A stretch of 64,000 bases of DNA from Pteria penguin (taxonomy: Eukaryota; Mollusca; Bivalvia; Pterioida; Pteriidae): positions 44,173,042 to 44,237,041 of the forward strand of contig CM068583.1 in NCBI GenBank assembly GCA_035048485.1, in the 5' to 3' direction. The notes under the pieces were generated by a model. It was given only the letters and a program-made list of their open reading frames with translations, was not told the origin of the DNA and did not search any database. The translations under genes and the position numbers were made by a program. Positions 44,566 to 60,100 of this stretch are shown here, in pieces (the stretch's first letter is position 1; each line of letters begins with the position of its first letter).

Positions 44566-47500
44566 TTCCGGCGCGATTCTCTCAGATATATATATATATA
44601 TATATACAATTAAAGCGGCTCTCACCGTGTCTGAACATTTCACGAAAACTGGCCATAACATATTTCCTTAAACGACAATTAATAGACTTATATCACTTAG
44701 TATCAGGAAAACAAAACCAAGTAACCACTCTCGTCACGCAAAACGCCTTCGCATTAAAATTCAAAACACAAGAAGTCTACTATGATAAAGATAGCGTCTA
44801 ATGTATCGTTGTTATATTTCTGGCGGCGTCTTTATAAAACCATTCCAGGCGTAATCCCGCAATACCACAGGCAAGTGAACGTCGGGCAAAATGCGTTCAA
44901 TCAATTTCACGAAGAAGATTACACAATGTTATTTACTTAACTTGTAATGGGAAGAGCATCTCCCAATCGATCCAAAAAGTAACATGAGAATGAAGCAACC
45001 ATTCTGAAATAACGAGCAATTTATATCCGAAACTCCGCGTCGCGATCCCTGACTGACGGAAAATCCATTCCGTATAACGACATTGTGATTCAGTATACTG
45101 CAGGCTAGATGTTCCGATGAGACAGCAGGATTTGGGATGGTCCAAGTATGACGTGACCTGACAGTTTTACGTAGGATATATTGATGATGTTACTGCAATG
45201 ACTACCAACTGTATACCAATGTATGCAATGTATATACAAATGTACAACGTATATCTGAATTATGAAGAAAATGTAAGCATCATAAATGGAAGACTTTCCT
45301 CTCGTGACAACAACTTTTGACTTTTAACCTTGAAAGTCTTTGGAATTTTCCCCGATCCCAAGAAGTACAAGAAGTACACAAAAGCTGTTGAATTACCAAA
45401 AAAAATGTCTTCATTAATTGACATATTGAATGGGAAGGACGCTTGAACGGGTGCATTAGCAAACAGACGGACACACGGTGGCGTTACCATATCTCCTTCA
45501 GAAATAAAATGATTATTCAGGTAAAGTTTCATGTCACTTAGAAACAAAAGAAAAAATAGACCAACAAAACGATTGTGTTTTTTCGTCAGCTCCGCCTCTT
45601 TTTGTGAGGTTTCTGTTAACGAGATCTCGCGAGACCGAATGGCTGACACAGAAACCGGCAAATTTGAAACAGGTTGGGAAAAAATGAGTGTAGAGCCTTC
45701 AGACGACAGATCGGGGGTAAGTAAACATTGCCGATCGTTTGCTTTATGTTTATATATGTTAGATATTTGCTCCATTTGATGCCGAAATGCGTAGCATCGT
45801 GCCGGCCATTCCGTTTATAAAAAATGCAAGTTTACGCAACGTAAGGAATTGTGGCCCTATCATTCATTTAGGGCCACTACTTGCGGCTAGTATGACCCAT
45901 ACAACACATCTGCTTACTACAATACCAATGCTTACCCCTGCATTTCCCATGTAATGATACTGCTTATCCTGTATGACCCATACAACACATCTGCTTACTA
46001 CAATACCAATGCTTACCCCTGTATTCCCCATGTAATGATACTGCTTATCCTGTATGACCCATACAACACATCTGCTTACTACAATACCAATGCTTACCCC
46101 TGCATTTCCCATGTAATGATACTGCTTATCCTGTATGACCCATACAACACATCTGCTTTCTACAATACCAATGCTTAACCCTGCATTTCCCATGTACAGA
46201 TCCTGTTATTCCTATATAATCCATGCAACTGTATGACCTATACAGGGATAATCAGTATATTGGCTTACCCCTGTATTCCCCATGTAATAATATTGCTTGT
46301 CTCTGTATGACTGCTATAATATCAATGCTTACCCCTGTATTCCCCATGTAATGATATTGCTTATCCCTGTATGACTGCTAAAATACCAATGCTTACCCCT
46401 GTATTCCCCATTTAATGATATTGCTTATCCCTGTATGACTGCTATAATACCAATGCTTACCCCTGTGTTCCCCATGTAATGATATTGCTTGTCTCTGTAT
46501 GACTGCTATAATATCAATGCTTACCCCTGTATTCCCCAAGTAATGATATTGCTTATCGCTGTATGACTGCTATAATATCAATGCTTACCCCTATATTCCC
46601 CATGAAATGATATTGCTTATCCCTGTATGACTGCTATAATACCAATGCTTACCCCTGTGTTCCCAATGTAATGATATTGCTCATCCCTGTATGACTGCTA
46701 TAATATCAATGCTTACCCCTGTATTCCCCATGAAATGATATTACTTATCCCTGTATGACTGCTATAATACCAATGCTTACCCCTGTATTCCCCATGTAAT
46801 GATATTGCTTATCCCTGTATGACTGCTATAATATCAATGCTTACCCCTGTGTTCCCCATGTAATGATATTGCTCCTCCCTGTATGACTGCTATAATACCA
46901 ATGCTTACCCCTGTATTCCCCATTTAATGATATTGCTTATCCCTGTATGACTGCTATAATACCAATGCTTACCCCTGTGTTCCCCATGTAATGATATTGC
47001 TTTTCCCTGTATGACTGCTATAATATCAATGCTTACCCCTGTATTCCCCATGTAATGATATTGGTTATCCCTGTATGACTGCTACAATACCAATGCTTAC
47101 CCCTGTATTCCCCATGTAATGATATTACTTATCCCTGTATGACTGCTATAATACCAATGCTTACCCCTGTATTCCCCATTTAATGATATTGCTTATCCCT
47201 GTATGACTGCTATAATACCAATGCTTACCCCTGTATTCCCCATGTAATGATATTGCTTATCCCTGTATGACTGCTATAATATCAATGCTTACCCCTGTAT
47301 TCCCCATGTAATGATATTTCTTATCCCTGTATGACTGCTATAATACCAATGCTTACCCCTGTATTCCCCATTTAATGATATTGCTTATCCCTGTATGACT
47401 GCTATAATACCAATGCTTACCCCTGTATTCCCCATGTAATGACATTGCTTATCCCTGTATGACTACTATAATACCAATGCTTACCCCTGTATTCCACATG

Positions 47501-50500
47501 TAATGATATTGCTTATCCCTGTATGCCTACTACAATATCAATGCTTACCCCTGCATTCCCCGTGTAACGTAGTCCGACAAATCTGACGAAGGGCATTTTT
47601 ATCAGTTGTCGTTATGCCCTACCGACAAATGAGAAAAATGCCCTTCGTCAGATTTGTCGGACTACGTGTAGCGATACTGCTTATCCCTGTATGACTACTA
47701 CAATACGAACGCTTACTCTGTATTCCCCGTGCACTGATCCCTTTATTCCGAGTTTTTCCACCTGTAACCCCTGTACCGTAAGACTGCTTACCCCTGTATG
47801 ATCCATACAATGGTAGTGCTTACCTCTGTATTTTCCGAACAATGTAAATGTTTTGAAGACATCTTTGGGCTATTTTCTGGAGTTCCGTAATCAAAACACA
47901 ATCGACTAAAGTCTGGATTTGAAGAAAACTTCAAACGACAACTCAGACTATCATCTATACCCACAAAATCCTCAAAATAGTCATCTTCATTCACATCGAC
48001 CAGATGATCACATGGCTCTTTCAATTTTGTAATGGGTTCAATTTCAACATATTGTTCTGTATGTTTTTCTTTCATTTTCCAATCTATTTCGCTTTCAGAT
48101 TTACACTTAGTCTTGTAGAAGTTCAAGTTTTTGTCACAGTATTCGGGGAATGCAACTTTGTCTCTATCAGAGAAATCCAGATCTAATGGCTGAACGACGT
48201 CATTCTTTATGCTTAGGCTCTCGTTCACTGGCGCATGTTGCTGCCCAGACGAGCCCATTAACTTCAGAAACCGCATCTTATTTCCAAGAGATCTTAAAAT
48301 ACTATTAGTCCTGTCTTTGGAATGCATTCAAATTATGTAATGTGCCTTGGAATTAATTCAAAATAATTGGAAATGTTGACAGAATGTTGGAATTGATGGA
48401 TCGCTATCAAGATTACACAATACCAATAGAGTAGAGAAAGGAGAAACTTGATGAATCTATCGCATATGTTTCACTCTGGAAATCAAGTTTTTAGTCGGTA
48501 AATCATTCAAAATAGTTCCTTAAAACCGCACTGATAAATAGTTATGCAATCGCCTCAAAAAGTTACAGAAAGAATTCCAGGTATTTAACGTCTCGATCGA
48601 TCTAATCATGTTTCCAGCAACTGTATTCACCACATATACGACAGTTTGCGAGTTATTCCATTTTTCACAAAATATTTCTAACAAGCTCAATCCATGCGAA
48701 TAAAACCACACAACTCACGAAATAAGCAAGGAGATACGGGAAAATAACTATATAACTCAACTAATGAATTCAACGCTCACTCCATTATTCCGTTATTAAT
48801 AACAAACGCATGTTCAATAAAAACTAATTCCGCATTTGTTCAGCACTACATTAGATGCCTTATTAACCCACATCATTATGCGGATACTACAGAACTGTAC
48901 ACGTCATGCACCAGGAAATCCCCTAGTTCTTCACACGGAAAACTGATGCACATTGGAAATTACAAGCCGCCAACAACTCAGAAATAATTGATGATCGTCT
49001 ACTCAATAGTAAAGTGGGGGCAATGAAGTAAACAAGAGCGATCTCAAAAGCAACAGCTGAGTCATCGAGCCTAACAATATTCTGCTCATCGATTGTGAGA
49101 TATGCACTCAGACTTATTCAATGCGTCCAGATATCCGAAATTCATGGAATTCTACACAATACTGTTTATTTTCGAGTAAAATGTCAATAACTGAAATGGA
49201 CAAATACCACAGTTTGTGTGGTTTATCCTTCAATCAAAGCAGTTCTTCAAATGGATTTCCCGTAATTCAAACATATGTTAATAATAGACTTCAGGATATC
49301 CGACACTATCATCAAATCCAACGGAAAGGGAAACTATCGTTGTAAATTGATTCAAATCTAGTTTGTCCAATTTAAACTAACAATATGAACAACCTACTTG
49401 TGTTCATAAAAACATACAACTGTACATATGAATCACAATGTTAAATGTCATTTAGCATTGATCTAGGCAAGCTCCATATGATATAGTCATCATTCCATTA
49501 CGATCATTAACATCTTAGTACCGCAATATTAGTCGATCACGTGATTCTTCCGTTAATGAGTCTCCTGGGAAAATTCATACACACATTAAACTAATACTGC
49601 ATTCAGTACACAGGAATACACCCATTCCATTCTCCGTAGATCGCGATATGATGTAATATTTGAATAGAAATAGATCTCACATTGGTTTGAAGAACAATTC
49701 AAACAATGTTCATATTATCATCTACTATCGTAGTATAATCAAAGAAAATTTACCCATCTTATCTGCTTAAACAAAGATAGCCTTTGAACGTAAACTATGC
49801 CCTTTATGGGCATAAAACGTCAAGACGATATGGTGTTATGATAATAATAATGAGGTCTTAAGTCTATATACCACTTCAGTAGTGTTATCCTATTACGAGA
49901 CCACAGAATACTCGATGCCGTTCATAAGCATGCAATGATTTCATGTACCATTCTTAGTTGTTACAATCCTACGTATCAGGTATACGAATTGATGTCCAAA
50001 GATCACAACAAATTACACTACACAAGGAGTAGGCTGCATTTAAAACGGATCAGTACTTCAAAACGGAGGTAGCGCACAACATACAAAGGAACAGAGGAAA
50101 CTGATCAAAGAATGTAACTTTACAGCTTTTGACTTTTGGCTACACTTATACAGGTATCACATTCCAGACTATACCGTAACTGTTATTGATCAGTCTTGGT
50201 ATCAAATCAAACAAACAATTAAATATTGATACGAGTAAGGTTCCCACTGTTATTCAGATGCTGATGAAGACGTGCTGATTAGAGGGGTGACCGCAGGTCG
50301 TCTCGGGAATCCTACTCGATCAATGCACTGTCACGCTCCTAAGACATCTTTCATATCACAGATGCACTGTCACATATTTCGACTGTCAAGATCTAATAGT
50401 GTTCTAAAATACTTGTATTTTGTTTATCCAACGAAAAGCGAAAGAACGAACCAATATCATTCTTTCTCATTCAACAAGCCGCTAAATATATATCACATGA

Positions 50501-51098
50501 CGGGAAAAATTTACATATCATTCACCACTTATTTACTTCCTTAAATATTCATAAATAGCAGAAGCCTTTCTCTTCAATTGTTTGCAACTAGCCTTGTACG
50601 GCGCATTGATACTATCGATATTATGTACTTTTGAAAATAATTTGTATCGTTGGTCTTTTGAAAATTTCTATCATCGGTAAGTCCCCACATGAATGCATTT
50701 TATCACTTTCAAGTTGAATGGCGCAGTTTTCTTCCAATCATTCGATCCGAAGCGAGAACTTTCCGCTTTCTTTTGTGTTCTAACATTCACATAATCCGTT
50801 TAAACGTGCTTCCACAAAACGTTTGAATAAAAGCAGATAAGATGTATAAATGCACATACACTGTGCAAGCACTTTAAAATTGTAAATCCGACCTTGTATA
50901 ATGACCCCGTCCCCTACCGTCTCCTTTCCGTTTTGACAGGTAGTTACCACCTGGATTTTGTTCCCATTTCGTGTACCTGGTGATTAAAACTTGCACCTTC
51001 ATTGACAACTTTTTCCCTTACGTATTCACTTACAGTTTAAATGAATAGTTCGAAATTGAAAGAAATCACAAACTGTCAAATTAAGAATAGATGATTTC

Positions 51099-51131
<33 letters not shown>

Positions 51132-54100
51132 CAAAGAGATTCTTTAAAGGTTGTGGGTAAATTTGTTTCGCTCTAGATGACTGAAATGCAGAGTTTGATA
51201 CAATTTTCAATGAATATTCATTCAGATCAACTCTCATTCTCCTAAAATGATAAAATTGTGATCCAAATAATAATAGTGTCTGACATGTAGATCCGTATTA
51301 CGTAATGCAATACAGAGTGAACGTTTAATCAATATTCGGCATCTTTTCCGCTTTACAATGGGAAAAGTAAGAATTTACGACCCAAGCATGTTTGGAGGTT
51401 TGATATTTCGGACTGTAGCGACAAAACTGAAGGACTTGTTTAACGCCTGAATTTAAATTTCCTCTCTGGCAAACACTTTAATTCTATGATGGTTCTGAGC
51501 AAGTTTACAGTAGTAACGTACTGAGCCATCTCTACTCAGAGTTGTCTTTCCTTTCATTCACACACTGGTGGAATAGTATGTGTTAAAATGGCAAATGTCT
51601 TTGAAGAGTTTTAAGCGTTTCTCTTAAAGATATTTAACCTATATATTTCTATTTTGTATCATTCTCCATCCATGGACGTAAGTCCTTGACAGACACTGCT
51701 AAAGGATACATGATACAAGATACTTTATATGCCATTTCGGACCCTCTTAAAGGCATATACTTGCATACATGTACATGTATTATAAAACTGTTCAAATATG
51801 AGATAAATGCTACCTAGCATAAAGAAGTATTATACAATGTAGATATAATTACAATGAATATAATAGCATATTATATTAGTACTTAGGTAACTTTCATATC
51901 TTAGTATCTAAATTTTCCAACACCATCAAGAATACATTTTGATTCAGAATTGGTTATATACAACATTTTATTTTCATCATTAAGGTTAATAAATAATGGA
52001 ACATATCTCTATATACAATGGAAAAGAGTTCACTTCTAGTTTTTAAATGTTTATTACTATTCAATAAAAAGTGGCATGCATCCTCAATTTCATTTTTATT
52101 ACATTTATTACAATATCTATGTTCTCTAGGTATTTTCTTATATCTACCATTTTCAATTTCTAATTTATGACATGATAATCTTAATTGTGTAACATATTTT
52201 CTATAATCAATATTGTCCATTGTTTGACGATTAGGCTCTAAAGCAAAATTTGTATTTATTTGTAGATATGTATCTAATTCTCCATTTTTGCATTTCTTTA
52301 TCATTATACCAATTTTCTATTACTTTATTTTTAATGAATTTTTTAAAAAATGATTTGAACCTACACATAGTTTATGATAATTTATCACTTGAAATGTTGA
52401 GGGTTTTCTTACGACATTGCACACTGCTAAACCAAGAGTTCTTATTGTTTGACGAAGAGATAAAGAGTGATCATATGGATCTATTAATAAATTGAAATTC
52501 CCTATGGGTAGAATATTCTCTAATCGGTGCCAGAAAATCAAAATGCTCCTGGCAATGTCATGGTAAAGTGGAACAATACCAATTCAGACTGTGTTGCAAG
52601 ATATTTGGTTAGTAAAAACACCATTAGATAGCACATTTTGTGTCACATCACATAAGCTTTATGTTAGTAACATTAAACTACATACAACTTGATTATGCTT
52701 ATGTATACATGTATATATATGTTTTCCTTTGTCTCTCCTCCACAGATTTCCCTAACTTGTAAATCTGAGTGTGTTCATTGTATTTCATTTTTGAATTTCA
52801 TGTAGATGCATGTATATGGAAGTATATGGTTCTTTTGCTAAAAAAAAATACACTATACTATAGAAATAGAGAATGGCACAGCAATCATTTAATAGTGTTC
52901 TCATTAACAAGGACTCTGAGGTCTTATATTTAGTATCAACAAGGCCCCTATGGGATTACTCTGAATTAACTGGGTAAAACATCTACAGGCGTGATATTTA
53001 GCAGTCCCCTTGGAATGAGACTGCCGTGGACTTAGGTGAGGATCTACAAAGTAACATTAGTTTGTGATTCTGATTTCACAGAGTGGAAACATATGGTCTC
53101 CTCTGATTTTACCGGGGGAAGGGGGGGGGGGGGCAAAAGCTTATGGTAATTTTAATATTCAACCAATGCGTGGTTTTCCTTTACATCCAATGAATTACGT
53201 TTATTATATCAACAAACGATATCATTACTTTTATTTGAAAACCTGAACTATTTGCTTTATCATAGGAGTTTCATCTATGCCAAACTGTAATATCTCAGTG
53301 GTATTGATTTCAAGTTAATCATTTAAACATCTTCATAATTGGATAGTCACGTTCAATTTCACTTCACTTTCAGACAAGTTAAGCAAACCACACGTGAAGC
53401 ATTCGGTATATATTCATTTACTTTAATTTTGCTTTTGCCATTTGAAATATGTCTTAAGGAGAAATGTTGAAGTCCTGCAATTAACTGTACAGTATCGGTT
53501 TTAAGTAACGATCATGTGACGAATGAATTTGGTCTTTGGAAGAAGATGAAAATCTTTCTCTTGTACAAGATGATGATGTACAAGAGGAGGAGTGAAAAGC
53601 CTTGGGACGGTGAAACCCAAGGCTTTTCACTCCTTCCTCCTCTTGTACATCATCATCTTGTACAAGAGAAAGAGTGAAGAGCCGCGAGTTCCACAGATTT
53701 GAAAGCAAGGACTTGTGACCTAAAAAGAGCATACTGCTTATAACGACTGTCCATAATATTAAATTGACGATATCAAATTTTTAAAATGCCGTAACATAAC
53801 TTAACCTATAATAAATGGATCAAGAGTTACAATAAATTCCAGTATAAACAAGGTCCATGAAAACCTTGATCTTCTGATAAGCTCGATATCCATGGCGTTC
53901 ACATCGTACCGCCTCAAACCATTGTTCAGACTCTTAACATCTGATTTCAACAAAAGGGTTATTGCAATATGTGGCAGTAAGGTACACCTCATGATGTCTG
54001 TCAAGACCATACCCGGTAGGAAAAATTTGGTGTAAAAAGGTCTCTGGCACTCTGCTGTTTCCTTTTTAGCCCAAGACTAAAGATGATAATAAATACAGTT

Positions 54101-57100
54101 ATAGTCGCCTAAGTTTGTCCCAATACATGTATTTTGTCTTAAAGCAGACATGATTAGGCCCATGCCGTAAGGGTAACTTTTCATACGATACATACGCTGT
54201 CAAGATCTTCGTAGAAACATACATTACTCATGAGTAGACTTAATGCCTAGGTTTTTGTTTTTGTTATTAAGTCTGATGACAAGAATATCTTCCCTGTGTA
54301 GAAAATTACTGGATGTGATACTATTATGGTTTATACCCGGGGTAGACTACTAGAACCGATGCCAATATTTTCGCTCCAAGGTCCTTTTCCTTGCGTAGAC
54401 TATCAAGACTTAAAAACAAGCTTCGTTGTATACTTGATGCCAAAGTTTTCATTGTTATATGTATGTTAACTACTATAAAGTTTGTACTTGAAACCAAGGT
54501 CTTCGTCATAAGGTATACTACTAGACTTGAAGTCAAGGACTTAACGGCATATTACTTAACTGGATGCCAAAGTCACCGACTTATGTAGACAACTAGACTT
54601 TATGCTATGGTCATTGTCGTTGACTACTAAACTTTATGCCAAGTAAAATTTATGCCAAGGTCATCGTCGTAGAATGCTTAACTTGATATGTAGGACTTCA
54701 CTGTAAATTATAGTACTCATCATACTTGTATGTCTTTCTCCTTGCTCTAAACACTATTAAATGTAAATCCTTAACGACAAGGTTTTCAGAATTGGCTAAC
54801 ATAAATAGGAATGCCATTATATCGTGTACCGTCCCGCTCTGGGCGCACCGGTGTTCAGTTTTTCGGATGAGATAGTAGAAACCGAGGTCCCGTGTCACGG
54901 TAAGCGTGGCACGTAAAGATCCCTCACTGCATCGGGTGAGTCCGTTGCAAAGGTCTAAATTTGTATGCAATGCACCAGGCAGATGCCGTCATCATATACG
55001 TGAAATATATCCATACTTATTTGATTTTCTGCTTGCATGTATCTTGAAGTAAATCCATTATTCATGTGAATGTCTTCAGAGTAAAGGACAGTTGTTTCAA
55101 GGAAGACGGACAGAGGAAGAAAGGACCAAGAGTGACGGGGTTGGGGGTTAGCAGCGATACCTAGACCTTGTGGCAAATGAGTTTACACAGCGCTGTAACA
55201 TGATTGCTCTGAAATCACAACATTTAAAATAAAAACCCTAACAATGTGAACAGTAAATACTTACCCATTCATAGTAGTCCCAACACGTTTCCCAGGTGTA
55301 CATGATCATGATGTAAGCAGAAGCCAAGACTGATGTTTCCAATGTCTTATAACGTCAGAACAATGACTGTTATACACATACACTGGATATATCACTCTGT
55401 CAGGAACAGATGTGTTTCTTTTGTCGTCTTTGAAACAATAAGCTAATACCCTTGCTGTTTTTGAGCCTCTTTATCTTCCATAAAATACAATTAATTTGTA
55501 GCTGTTATCGTAAAGAAGTCAATTAAGTCCTAAAATGTAAATGAGCCGTGCTTACACACTGTAGTACAGACATTTTTACTTTCTTTTGTTTCTCGTGTCA
55601 ATGCAATTTGCACGGTCAGCTTCATATCAGTAGACATGTAAACAAACACTGAAATGTGATAGAGGAAAGTCTGAGCTGTAACCTCCATCTTGCTCATCTC
55701 ACGAGTTGTACATACACTGCTTTCTTCATGATGCGGCATCCTACACGTTCATCTCAATCAGGATATAAACACTGAATACCTATCATTATCTGATGATCAA
55801 GAAACATTCCATTTGTATTCACACGAATCACCCATTAAGCAGCACAAGACCTTCAGTAAATTTCACAACAAATAAATTCTGGGACCTTAATTATTAATGT
55901 GTGTTGTCCTTAGAATATCGGCAACCAATGAGAGCCATAGCTGTCCATCATACGTACAGTTATAATTAAAGTAATTAATGTTAATGACTTATCACCTTGA
56001 GAGGTTACGGCATTGCACGAGGTTACGACAATGTAGCAGAGACCGGTGTAGGTTTCGTGCACCGTGGGAATGGACTACAGACAAAGAGTATCCACAGGTT
56101 CGTGATTGTAAAAAACCATTCATTTCTAGTATCGCCATGGTTCCTTAACCTATATCAGTATGAAAGAATATGAACACTGGACCTATAAATAATGCATCCC
56201 CAGCACTCAAAATAACTGAATTCAATCACAGACGGCTTAAAAACGAGACTAACCCGATATCATTAGACAATTCAGTCTGCTGATCAAGCAATGGAAGGAA
56301 GCAACTAGGTGGGAGTGAATGGCATTCGTACTTTGAACAAATATTATATCAATCAATAGTCTATGTAATCAATTTACGCGGATGCTTCATATCTTTAATG
56401 TCTGACTTTGTGGAAGCTCGAGAAAATCGATTACGTCACAATTGTAATAAGGTACGTATGTGTACAAATAAGAAGGACGCGAAAAAGACGTGTACAATGT
56501 AAATCAATGAAGTCTCTCCACATGACAATTACGTGTATAAATATTTGTAAATAATTGGGCAATGACCATTCACCAGCTGAAATGTTTCACCAATAAAAAC
56601 CACTGAATCTAAATATTACAGTAATTAAAACCAAAGACAACAAATACTTTTCTCCTTTAATTGTCTTAAGAAATTTCCATTGTTTATAAACGGTTAAGGA
56701 GACCCAAGATGTTGAAACATGAACAGCCGATTTTTTTGAAATACAACATGTAGGTGTTTCGGTTTCTTGTTTACGTTACACCAAGATTATTTCACTTAAA
56801 GAATGATGGCATCTGTCTGATGCAATGTACAAAAATTTACCCGAAACTCTGTTATATCGTTTACATGCCACCTCTTCCGTAATTCAAAATCTCTGCATTT
56901 ATTGTATCATTCAGAAGACAGAGCATCAATATGTCGACAATGGGAATCGAACCCCGAACCTCTCGGTCATTACCCTACGAAAAAGCTACACTAGCTCTTT
57001 AACTTACGTATGAATGTATATGCCTGAAGTCAAATAAAGACTATTGTTAACTAGATCAGAAGAAATGGCAGACAAGATCATTGGAGTTTGCAAGTAAAAA

Positions 57101-60100
57101 TATCTACAGTCTGATTAAGTATATATCTGGCATGTATGATAATTCTGAAAGTTTACAAATAATGATGAACTAAGCTCTAATCATATGTGTATCGTAGTGG
57201 TGAACCGACAAGTTAGATGAAGAGACGGAGTGCTTTTCTTTCACGATATCGGTTTTTGCTCAATACGACCACGTTAAGTGCCTAAATTGATATGTCTGCA
57301 AATTCAGGTTATGTCTGCAAGTTACGTAAACGGTATAATAACCATAAATTGTCGAAGCATGTGGAGAATTATATATTAAAACAGCAATTTAGGCGGAAAA
57401 TATTTTGAGTAATAACAAAATGGATATTTCATGGCGGATGGAACTTCCACGTTAAATAGAGAAGGTATAGCAGGTATAGCAGAACAGTCCAGTCCCCATA
57501 TGCCTATGGGTACGGACAGAATAGAACTAATCACATTCTGGTAGCAAGTCAAACATGATAACAAATGAGGCATCTGTAATATAGACACCGCACAGCATAT
57601 CTAACAACTAGTCACACTGACATGCTTCTCGTGTCCTCTCACGTTAGTTCGTTCGTACGGGTGATGGATAATACATAAAATATATTCATATCAAACAAAT
57701 CAACATTTTACATCATACATAGCCGCAAGTAGTGGCCCTATATTGATGATAGGGCCACAATTCCTTACGCTGCGTAAACTTGCAATTTTGATAAACGGAA
57801 TGGCCGGCACGATTCTACGCATTTCGGGATCAAATGGAGCAAATATCGAACATATATAAACATTTAAGCAAACGATCGGCAATGATAACTTACCCCCACC
57901 GGCAAATTTTACACAGGTAGAGAAAAAATGTGTGTACAGCCTTCAGACGGCAGATCGAGGGTAAGTTATTATTGCCAGAGACATATATACACTTGTGTAT
58001 ATATGTCTCTGTTATTGCCGATCGTTTGCTTAATGTTTATACATCTCTTTCTGCGTAATCTTGAACCCGACCCATATTGTTCATGCGGTAGTATTGAATC
58101 AAACTTCCACTTTTTACTAGAGTGTCCAATATGTACTAACCAGCGACAAACCCTAATTAGCTCCCTTTCTTTTCCACCCACATGTATAATTTAGCTATTT
58201 GGAGACGAAAATAAATCTTAGGAATATAATAAACATCTATTCATCTGTGTACAAAACGTTATTCTTAGACCCTTTCATATATATCCGAAATTACCTTCCA
58301 AATAAATCATAAAGAAATCGCAGTATAGTGCAGCTTTTACTATTGTAGTGCATCTTTATATTCTCTTTACACTGTAAACTATGTTCAGGTATGAGAATAA
58401 ATCAAAAGTATAGCAGATTAATTTACATACAGAATGTGATTGAAATATCAAACGTAAAACAGTTACACGGTATATTGGCGTCGCTTATAGTATCTGACTG
58501 TCAGTGTATTGTTATGTATAAAATGTAACATATACGTATTTTATACATCTACCATGTATATATTTTAATATAACTTACAAGTTAAATATTTAAACTTTAT
58601 TTCTGAAATATTACACCATACCCCATTAATCCAAAAATATACCACTAACATCACTATACTTATTCAACATGAATTATATTCTACATAATAGTGGTTGTGT
58701 TGTTTTGAAGCGTTTTATACAAGTAGTGCTACTATCACACATGTTCTATCCTCCAAACCCTCTTGCAATTCATATTCAAGATATTGGATTAGCGCGATTT
58801 ATGCTCTGCTTGGTTTACAATGACATCAACAAGAACTATTCATCAGGTAAAACAGAATTTTAACCAATTCACATCTCAACAGCATATTGTTTTAAAACCA
58901 AAAAAAAAAAAATGTTTCCATCAAAATCTCAAACAAAAATCAGTAATTCCTGACAGTTATTCAAACCGTCAGTTTGCATTCATCAACTTTGCCTTGTTGA
59001 AACACAAAATAAACCTATGTAAGAGCACTGAAAACGGGACATAACGAACCTGACATTTATTATAAAAAGACGACCATCAATATCATATGAGCAGTACAAT
59101 TAAGGAATGTACGAATTAAAAGGATTATAAGAATATTCCATCAAGGTCCACAGTCTTCGCTTTGGGTGAATAATATTGGGTCAAGGTCATGACACACCGC
59201 CTGTTAAAAACAACACTTAGGACAAGTGAAAAGCTGCAGAACTAAATAAAGTGATTCAGAAAACATAGCCCAGACAAGGAAATTTTAATATTTTCATCAG
59301 TGAACTTGGTCCTAAGTCAAGACCCTACATTATAAGAGAAATCTGCTATCTTAACCAAATTATTTGTTCAAGGTTAAGGGTTAAAGTGACTAGGTCAAAT
59401 GACATGTTATCAAAATGCAGAATTTACTATGATGAATGTCTGTGTGAAATATGAAAACCCTATCCCTTATACTGTAAGAGAAATCTGCTTTATGCAGAAC
59501 TTATTAACCAAATTATTAATACAAGATCAAAGTTCAAGGCCACTAGGTAAAATGTCTTGTATCAAAATGTAGTACTTGTTACCATGAATGTACCTTGTGT
59601 GTGTGCAATTTGAATGCCCTATTGCTTATACAACTGAAAGAAATCTGCTTACAGAACTTCTTAACCAAGTAATTTTTACAAGTATAAGTTCAAGCTTGGT
59701 ATCAAAAATGGGGTACTTGTTATAGTGAATGTATGTGTGAAATATGACACCCCTATCAATTATACTGTAAGAGAAATCTGCTTACATGATTTCTTTACAA
59801 GGCCAAAGTTCTTAAATGGACGGACAGACGGACAAGGATTCTAATACACCATAGTGGATCCAGGATTTCCGAAAAGGGGGTGGGCGCTCCCCTCTAAATC
59901 TGCCACTGTATACCCCGAAACTTTGCCGGGTAGGAGTATAATAAAGCGTTAACTGTTAAATATATGATACAGATAAGTGGACTGACAGACAGACGGACAT
60001 CGCCATGCCATAATATGTCTCCATTCGAAGACGGGCGTATAAAAGATTATGGATCGCCTAAAGGTCATGAGGCTTCTAATGAATGACGATTTCAGAGCGG

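Noticed and set aside
45864..46193. 109-codon [23 protein letters not shown] x 4
   Set aside because: The 81-bp unit is a multiple of three, so it stays open by chance; it is continuous with the clearly non-coding 64-bp array.
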